This document shows positions 21,887 through 26,535 of a stretch of DNA of 26,535 nt, piece by piece. This DNA comes from JAWLBR01 sp041687495 (GTDB lineage: Bacteria; Bacillota; Limnochordia; DTU087; JAAYGB01). The translations under genes and the position numbers were made by a program. The DNA is taken from contig JAWLBR010000041.1 of assembly GCA_041687495.1 (NCBI GenBank), forward strand, positions 1 through 26,535. The letters are read 5' to 3'. Positions within the stretch are counted from its first letter, which is position 1. Each line of letters opens with the position of its first letter. Under the pieces are notes generated by a model. The model ran no database searches. It was given only the letters and a program-made list of their open reading frames with translations, and was not told where the DNA came from.

Positions 21887-22699
21887 TTAGATCCCGGTGT
21901 TGTCCAGGATTCTAACCTGCTCTTCTTTGACTTGGGCGGTCTTAGCGACTAAGCTCCCAATCCTAGCCGCCTCTTCGCGGTTGATGGCTGTGCTCACCAC
22001 CACACTAACCCCCGCTTCGGAGATGAAAACAACTGTGTCTTGAATGCCACTGGCTTTGAGCAAGTTTTCAATATTGGTTTCGGTCTCTGCCAGTGCCATA
22101 ATCTGCATCAACTCTTTGTGGGCATCCGCTTTCCGTCCAGGATCCCCGTCTTGGTTGTTTAAGACGCCATGTAAGTATTCAAGCTGCCGGCTGCGGCTAA
22201 TATCCCTCTCTAGGCGAAATTCTGTGAACTGGTGGGCTGGCTGGGCCTTGGCGATGTTTACACTACCGTACTGCGAATCAACTCGAGTAAGCGTTCTCCC
22301 GGTAACGGCCAAGGTCGTGTCCTCGTTGCTGGCCACGCCTGAAGCTTCGTTATACTGCCACGGGTCTCCGATCACGACCGTCTTGCTGCTCAAAACGGGA
22401 GCATCGGCGCTAGTCTCCACCTCTCCGGATGGCTCCATCTCTAGTTCCCTTGGTGCCTCTTGTTCTAGTGGTTCATGCTCTGGTGCTTCATGCTTTGGCA
22501 CTCCGCCGCTGTCATCACCACTTCGATCCCATAAACCTTTGAACCATTCAATCGTTTCCCGACCCCAAGCAATGTTTCCTGGGTCAACTGGTGCTGGTCG
22601 ATTAAGGCCGTATGCTAGAAAGATCCATCCCAAGACAAGAATAGCTGCCACCCATAGAATCACGTTTCGAATGGTTCTGCGCGTGATCACATAAAACAC
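21887..22699 (-). CDS. spoIIIAH: Stage III sporulation protein AH
   Basis: SpoIIIAH is the mother-cell membrane protein whose extracellular YscJ-like ring domain binds forespore SpoIIQ, forming the zipper and channel across the intermembrane space. From GTG at 22699 it has 270 residues. A short basic N-terminus (VFYVITRRTIRN) precedes a transmembrane segment at about 13-32, then a long acidic linker (about 60-105, with HEAPEHEPLEQEAP), then the ring domain, ending QTVVFISEAGVSVVVSTAINREEAARIGSLVAKTAQ-type sequence (approximate reading). The GTG has AAAGGAGGGG six bases before it; an upstream start would add 49 unrelated residues that overlap spoIIIAG. The protein is longer than the 218-residue B. 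subtilis protein because of the linker. Confidence 0.93.
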   Translation of the reverse strand: MFYVITRRTIRNVILWVAAILVLGWIFLAYGLNRPAPVDPGNIAWGRETIEWFKGLWDRSGDDSGGVPKHEAPEHEPLEQEAPRELEMEPSGEVETSADAPVLSSKTVVIGDPWQYNEASGVASNEDTTLAVTGRTLTRVDSQYGSVNIAKAQPAHQFTEFRLERDISRSRQLEYLHGVLNNQDGDPGRKADAHKELMQIMALAETETNIENLLKASGIQDTVVFISEAGVSVVVSTAINREEAARIGSLVAKTAQVKEEQVRILDNTGI

Positions 22700-22742
22700 T
22701 AATCGCCCCTCCTTTGGCCTTGCCCTGCAAGTTTGCCGTCCC

Positions 22743-23393
22743 TTATTTCTGCTTAGGCAGTACGGTGACCCGGTATTCAGCGATACCCAACACTGTGCTG
22801 ACCGCCTTGATGATCTGATACCGAATGGCCGCATCATCGGCACCATCAGCCAGAATCATCACCCCTTGCACCTGCGGTCTGTGCTCCACCCGTACCACAG
22901 GAGCTTCTCCACCGTCCTGGCTGCGGACAGTGACCAAGCGCCGATCTGTCTGTACACTGGTTGTTGTTCGTGTTCCGCCCTGTTTATCCACCTCCTCTGT
23001 GGTCTGGCGGCTTTCAGTGGTGTCAGCGGCAAACTCCCGAGTGGGGCCGCTGACCAAAGTTAAAAAGACCTTAGTGTTCCCAGCCCCTGTTAGTTGAGTC
23101 AACATGGAAGTTAACTCTTGTTCAAGCCGGTCTTGATAGGCGCTTTCGCCCGTATCGGGAGAAGAAACCGCTGCTGTGTGCGCTAGTTCCTCGCCGCCGA
23201 CGGGAGCCACCTGCGGCGGCACCCTAGGCCCTGTTGAAAGAAGCATAAGGCCCACCGCTCCCAACGCCGCCAGTGCAATAGACGAAGCGCTGAGTAGTCG
23301 GCGTTTGGGGAGCGGGGGAGGATGTTTGAACGTTCCGGCGGTTTGCTTGGCACTGCCCCACCACCAATTCCACATATCCGTCAGCCTTTTCAT
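22743..23393 (-). CDS. spoIIIAG: Stage III sporulation protein AG
   Basis: SpoIIIAG forms the large ring of the feeding channel in the mother-cell membrane facing SpoIIQ-SpoIIIAH. From ATG at 23393 the protein has 216 residues: a cytoplasmic N-terminus, one membrane segment (about 37-53, ASSIALAALGAVGLMLLS) and an ectodomain. The ectodomain matches the family: YQDRLEQELTSMLTQLTGAGNTKVFLTLVSGPTREFAADT, then a Thr/Gln-rich insertion (ESRQTTEEVDKQGGTRTTTSVQTDRR), then PQVQGVMILADGADDAAIRYQIIKAVSTVLGIAEYRVTVL. This start has AGGTGG six bases before it; a GTG five codons earlier lacks one. The gene follows spoIIIAF by 20 bases. Confidence 0.94.
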   Translation of the reverse strand: MKRLTDMWNWWWGSAKQTAGTFKHPPPLPKRRLLSASSIALAALGAVGLMLLSTGPRVPPQVAPVGGEELAHTAAVSSPDTGESAYQDRLEQELTSMLTQLTGAGNTKVFLTLVSGPTREFAADTTESRQTTEEVDKQGGTRTTTSVQTDRRLVTVRSQDGGEAPVVRVEHRPQVQGVMILADGADDAAIRYQIIKAVSTVLGIAEYRVTVLPKQK

Positions 23394-23413
23394 TGTCATC
23401 CACCTCACGGCTG

Positions 23414-24055
23414 TCAGTTCTGGATAGTTACAGTAACCGAATCCTCGGGCAGTTGATAGAAACTAGCGACAAACCGCCGCACTTTCCGCGAAAGGGATGT
23501 TTCGTCGGCGTGTACTCGCCGCTGTGCTGAAGCCACGGCCACACCCAATTCCGCCCGCCCCTGTTCCAGAGCGATACTCCCCACTTGAACGGGCTCGATG
23601 CCTACACCAACCCGGTGCCGTTCTTCTGAATCGGAGTCAGCCTTAACGGTCACTACCACTCGTTGAGGTAACCCATCGCTGCCATGCTGGGTAACAACCT
23701 CAGCATCCTCTACCCCATCAAGGATGAGGAGCATACTCTTGATATGTCGGCTCTGCTCCTTGTGCATCAAATCTAACATCGGTTCCTTTCCTCCTTCTGC
23801 TATCTGCTGCCCCATGGCAAGACTTGAATAGAGAGAGCGAGAACTTGCGGTTCCCCCTATCCACCTTTCCCATTCGGGAAGGTACATCTTCCCCTCGAGA
23901 TTAACCACCGGCTGCAGGACAAACACCAAGACTACCAGACCCATCAGCCACTTAACGAACTGCCTCAAACCAGATGATGGCAATAGTATTTCCAAGAAAG
24001 CCAGCGCCAAGATCAGTATCAGGAAGTTCTTGACCCAGCTGACAAGTGCCCCCAC
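23414..24055 (-). CDS. spoIIIAF: Stage III sporulation protein AF
   Basis: SpoIIIAF is a mother-cell membrane component of the SpoIIIA channel. From GTG at 24055 it has 213 residues: two transmembrane helices near the N-terminus (ALVSWVKNFLILILALAFLEILLP and FVKWLMGLVVLVFVLQPVV) and a C-terminal ring-building domain (IKSMLLILDGVEDAEVVTQHG to VRRFVASFYQLPEDSVTVTIQN). I chose this GTG because a short leader before the WVKNF motif is typical and GGGG lies eight bases before. A GTG at 24118 just after the spoIIIAE stop would add 21 residues without a ribosome-binding site. Confidence 0.92.
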   Translation of the reverse strand: MGALVSWVKNFLILILALAFLEILLPSSGLRQFVKWLMGLVVLVFVLQPVVNLEGKMYLPEWERWIGGTASSRSLYSSLAMGQQIAEGGKEPMLDLMHKEQSRHIKSMLLILDGVEDAEVVTQHGSDGLPQRVVVTVKADSDSEERHRVGVGIEPVQVGSIALEQGRAELGVAVASAQRRVHADETSLSRKVRRFVASFYQLPEDSVTVTIQN

Positions 24056-24119
24056 TATATCAACCCCACCCCACCGTAAGCTGACCTGGCTCCGACTGGC
24101 GACGGCCGAGCCACCCACT

Positions 24120-25355
24120 TTACTGCACCATCACTGCCACGTTACCCAAACTAATCACAATGGTGATGGCTACAAAGAACATCACCGCGGTCACTCCGAC
24201 TGCCGCCAGCACTACCGCCAGACCCCCCGCCATCTGGTTCAGAGCACCAGCCACCCTGGATTCAGCGATGGGCGCAGCCAAAGCCGCCACTAAACGGTAG
24301 ATAACCAAGATAGAAGCTAGTTTCAGCAGAGAGAACGAAGCGATGACAATGACTGCGAACAAGCCAAAAACCCCGACAGCACTTTTGATCAGGATGGAAC
24401 CGCCAGCTACTACCTCAACTGCGCCGGAAAACACTCCACCAACCACCGGTACGAATCTGCCAGCCAGGAACTTCGCCGTCTTCAATCCAATGCCATCCAC
24501 CAGTGGTGCTAAAGCTCCTTTGACAGTGAGTACACCCAGGAATCCTGTGCACAAGAGTCCCAACACCACCACGGCCGCTTTGTTTGCCAAATCACCAAGG
24601 GAAGACCCGGGAAAACCCTTAGTCATGTTTCCCACCACTCCCAGGACGATCCCAATCAATGCCAGCGGAAGAACAATCGTCTTGACCAAAGTGGACACAA
24701 CCACTACGGAAGTCAGGAGAATAGGATGCAGGACGGTCGCCGAGGCCATCGCTCCTGCGGCTGCCAATAGAGCTGTCAGCATCGGGAGAATCGCGTGCAT
24801 AAACTCTACCATATGCTCGATTGTGGTTTTTGCTACAGTAACTGCTGCCTGAAAGCTCTTAAGTGATATGTATAAAATGACTAGGAAACTCACCGAGGAA
24901 GCCAGGTTCCCCATGGCATTTTTTTCCCAGGTTACCTGCAAGTGCTGCAACGACGCACACAGTACCACCAAAAGGAGCAGCTGACCTAGCAGACGGAAGT
25001 TAAGGACGATCTCCCGTAAGAAGTATTGAATCATCCCTGTTATCAGCCTCGGCACATCAATCCTCAGGCTACCCCCGTCCCGAAAGATCATGCTGCGGAT
25101 GTCTAGTTTGGGTAGATTCGCCTGCACATCAGCGTCCAACCGCTTCAAAACCTGTTCAATCTGATTCATATCCAGTCGACCAAGTTGCCCATCTACCACC
25201 TTTTGTAGAAGGAGTGCATCCTCATTAGCTTGGGTTGTCTGGTCCCAACCTGGGCTGTGGAACTGCTCTGCAGCGACTGCGGTGAGAGAGAGAGTTTCAA
25301 CCACCAGCCCAACCATACCAATGATCAGCAGCCATTTCCTCCATTGCCTGTGCAC
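24120..25355 (-). CDS. spoIIIAE: Stage III sporulation protein AE
   Basis: SpoIIIAE is the polytopic transporter-like core of the SpoIIIA complex in the mother-cell membrane around the forespore. From GTG at 25355 it has 411 residues. A signal peptide (about 1-28, ending AVAA before EQFHSPGWDQ) is followed by a soluble domain with the family's LDMNQIEQVLKRLDADVQANLPKLDI. At least six hydrophobic helices occupy residues 120-405, including the GVVGNMTKGFPGSSLGDLANKAAVVVLG stretch. The GTG is preceded by GGGGGGA with six bases between; a TTG seven codons earlier overlaps that site. It is in line with spoIIIAD, 33 bases after its stop. Confidence 0.95.
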   Translation of the reverse strand: MHRQWRKWLLIIGMVGLVVETLSLTAVAAEQFHSPGWDQTTQANEDALLLQKVVDGQLGRLDMNQIEQVLKRLDADVQANLPKLDIRSMIFRDGGSLRIDVPRLITGMIQYFLREIVLNFRLLGQLLLLVVLCASLQHLQVTWEKNAMGNLASSVSFLVILYISLKSFQAAVTVAKTTIEHMVEFMHAILPMLTALLAAAGAMASATVLHPILLTSVVVVSTLVKTIVLPLALIGIVLGVVGNMTKGFPGSSLGDLANKAAVVVLGLLCTGFLGVLTVKGALAPLVDGIGLKTAKFLAGRFVPVVGGVFSGAVEVVAGGSILIKSAVGVFGLFAVIVIASFSLLKLASILVIYRLVAALAAPIAESRVAGALNQMAGGLAVVLAAVGVTAVMFFVAITIVISLGNVAVMVQ

Positions 25356-25388
25356 TTGTCTTCCCCCCTGACCCAAAGACTAGTAAGC

Positions 25389-25781
25389 TCACCCCAGGAT
25401 CTCGGCCAGGGTTTGAACGATTGCCAGCAGCACAGGAATACCAAGGGCCAGAATTAGGATTTTGGCAGCTAGTTCGATGGCTATGGCGATGGCGCCTTCG
25501 CCTGCATCTTTACTCAACTGCGCTCCAAATGCTGCGATATACGCCACAGCTAGGCTGCGCAGGACAAGGTCAAAATAATAGCTTCTCACACCGGCCTGGC
25601 GCCCAACTTCATTAAAGACGCGAACCAGATCTGCCAAGGACGGCATAAAGCGAAGCATGGCGATGGTAACAAACACAAAACCCATGATCGTGGCAAACTC
25701 GGGGTAGTTTTTCTCTTTGATATGGACAATGAGTACGCTGAGGATTACTCCCACTAAGACCAGCCCAACGATATCAGCCAT
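25389..25781 (-). CDS. spoIIIAD: Stage III sporulation protein AD
   Basis: This protein of about 130 residues is nearly all membrane: helices at about 3-20 (DIVGLVLVGVILSVLIVHI), 30-48, 80-95 and 104-125, with KEKNYPEFATIMGFVFVTIAMLRFMPSLADLV and the small-residue-rich region YIAAFGAQLSKDAGEGAIAIAIELAAKILILAL characteristic of SpoIIIAD. It is part of the SpoIIIA complex; its specific role is unknown. I chose ATG at 25781, eight bases after GGGAG; a GTG at 25790 sits on that site. It follows spoIIIAC by 20 bases. Confidence 0.94.
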   Translation of the reverse strand: MADIVGLVLVGVILSVLIVHIKEKNYPEFATIMGFVFVTIAMLRFMPSLADLVRVFNEVGRQAGVRSYYFDLVLRSLAVAYIAAFGAQLSKDAGEGAIAIAIELAAKILILALGIPVLLAIVQTLAEILG

Positions 25782-25801
25782 GGCTGCCACTCCCTAGCCA
25801 A

Positions 25802-25999
25802 CTAGTACCAACGAAAGACACTTTCTACTTGTTCAAATAGCTGACTGATCAACTGCACCAGCAGCAGTAGTACCAACACTACTCCGGCCAGGCTCAGCAT
25901 GTGGGATTGCTCCTGCCGTCCGGCCTGGTTAAGAATAATATTGAGAATGGCAATGAGGATACCCAGTCCGGCAATGCGGTAAATCAAGGTCACGTCCAC
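25802..25999 (-). CDS. spoIIIAC: Stage III sporulation protein AC
   Basis: This 65-residue hydrophobic protein has two transmembrane helices (LIYRIAGLGILIAILNIILNQAGRQEQ and LSLAGVVLVLLLLVQLISQLFEQV), the standard SpoIIIAC form. The start is GTG at 25999, eight bases after GGAGGG. A start at 26068 would add 23 residues overlapping spoIIIAB and would leave the family length. It is a small membrane subunit of the SpoIIIA channel, between spoIIIAB and spoIIIAD. Confidence 0.95.
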   Translation of the reverse strand: MDVTLIYRIAGLGILIAILNIILNQAGRQEQSHMLSLAGVVLVLLLLVQLISQLFEQVESVFRWY

Positions 26000-26049
26000 A
26001 GAAGTATCCCTCCGAAAAGTTAGTGTTGTTGGCCATATGGGCTTTGCCC

Positions 26050-26535
26050 CTACATCAAGAATAGGCACAAACCAAGACCGACAGCCCAGCCCAGATACTG
26101 GTACAACCGACAGAGGCGCTCCTTTCTTGCTCTAGCCTGATCTTCCAGAGTCGACAACCGTGTCGACAAGGCCTTTAACTTGGCCATTTGATCCATCCTG
26201 TCGGACCTGCCCAAGAAACTGCCCAGACTCTCCAACTCCTGCCGGTCCTCACTGGTTAAGGCCAAGTGGGGGGTAATGTCTGAAAGGGTACGCTGCCACA
26301 TTGCGGCAAAACTCAGGCTGCGGCCGTGGGCAGTCTCCTCAGCAGCTCGAAACCACAACTGGGCCACTGGGCCCCGGGTACAACGTCCTACCGTCTTCAA
26401 GGCTAAAGGCACGGGAGTAGCCAGATAGCCAACCTCCGTCATAAGCACTTCGATCCCCCGATTGAGGCTGCGAAGCTGCTTGGGGCGCTCCTCAAGTTCT
26501 TTTGCCTGCAGTAGGCCGGCCATGACACTTCCTCC
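26050..26535 (-). CDS. spoIIIAB: Stage III sporulation protein AB (5' end outside window)
   Basis: The reading frame is open from the window edge to the stop at 26050, 161 residues. ERPKQLRSLNRGIEVLMTEVGYLATPVPLALKTVGR and the C-terminal RLCRLYQYLGWAVGLGLCLFLM match SpoIIIAB, a membrane-anchored protein of about 170 residues with helices at both ends. An ATG at 26523 with GGAGGA before it looks like a start. However, the codons upstream of it (Gly-Gly-Ser-Val) continue the end of the expected N-terminal helix, and starting there would lose that helix. I therefore treat the gene as running off the window. spoIIIAA, encoding the ATPase, should lie just beyond. Confidence 0.93.
   Translation of the reverse strand, partial: GGSVMAGLLQAKELEERPKQLRSLNRGIEVLMTEVGYLATPVPLALKTVGRCTRGPVAQLWFRAAEETAHGRSLSFAAMWQRTLSDITPHLALTSEDRQELESLGSFLGRSDRMDQMAKLKALSTRLSTLEDQARARKERLCRLYQYLGWAVGLGLCLFLM

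Noticed and set aside
22044..22694. Long open frame (216 codons) on the + strand opposite spoIIIAH
   Set aside because: It is Ser/Leu-rich antisense shadow sequence of a well-supported gene and has no recognisable motif. Other + strand frames were dismissed for the same reason.
26521..26535. ATG with GGAGGA upstream as the spoIIIAB start
   Set aside because: The upstream codons continue the expected N-terminal membrane helix, so the purine run is more likely Gly codons within the gene.
1..26535. CRISPR arrays, insertion sequences, prophage genes, tRNA or rRNA genes
   Set aside because: I saw no direct-repeat arrays, transposase-like proteins, terminal repeats or structural RNA genes other than OLE. 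The window is a conserved core region.

Overview
The window comes from an endospore-forming member of the Bacillota (Clostridia-type or a related deep lineage). It carries most of the spoIIIA operon, spoIVB and spo0A, beside the usual Firmicutes housekeeping blocks acc-asp23, nusB-xseAB-ispA-dxs-tlyA-nadK-argR-recN. All 31 genes I can support lie on the minus strand, so transcription runs from base 26535 towards base 1. Gaps are short, overlaps are common, and GTG and TTG starts are frequent. I cannot name the species from sequence alone.

Layout in transcription order. (1) 26535-21887: spoIIIAB (5' end cut by the window), AC, AD, AE, AF, AG and AH, ending at an intrinsic terminator. These encode the mother-cell side of the forespore feeding channel. 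(2) 21726-18507: a structured accB leader, then accB, accC, an Asp23-family gene, amaP and a DUF2273 gene. (3) 18413-14511: nusB, a TsaD/Kae1-like paralogue, xseA, xseB, ispA. (4) 14510-13767: about 740 bases without a credible protein gene. They hold a strong extended -10 promoter, a structured RNA of about 670 nt and a terminator. The position between ispA and a small multipass membrane-protein gene followed by dxs identifies OLE RNA (ornate, large, extremophilic) and its partner OapA. (5) 13085-7012: dxs, tlyA, nadK, argR, recN, terminator. (6) 6918-4706: spoIVB and spo0A, terminator. (7) 4603-1: steA, an MctB-like gene, a family-2 glycosyltransferase, an MraY-like phosphotransferase, and the start of a DinG/XPD-type Fe-S helicase.

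How the parts fit together. SpoIIIAB-AH and SpoIVB serve engulfment-stage signalling and the feeding channel. Spo0A is the entry regulator of sporulation. IspA and Dxs feed isoprenoid synthesis, including the undecaprenyl carrier that MraY-like enzymes use. AccB and AccC feed fatty-acid synthesis. The SteA/MctB/GT2/GT4 block probably works at the septum or envelope.

Two observations stand out. First, there is a complete OLE RNA-OapA locus with its own promoter and terminator. Second, Spo0A has an intact DNA-binding domain but a receiver without its phosphorylation chemistry: the acceptor aspartate is glutamate, the acidic pair is Gly-Asn and the switch threonine is alanine. The other sporulation proteins here look intact. 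Three of the four intrinsic terminators lie almost against the ribosome-binding site of the next gene, which raises the question of how those genes are transcribed.
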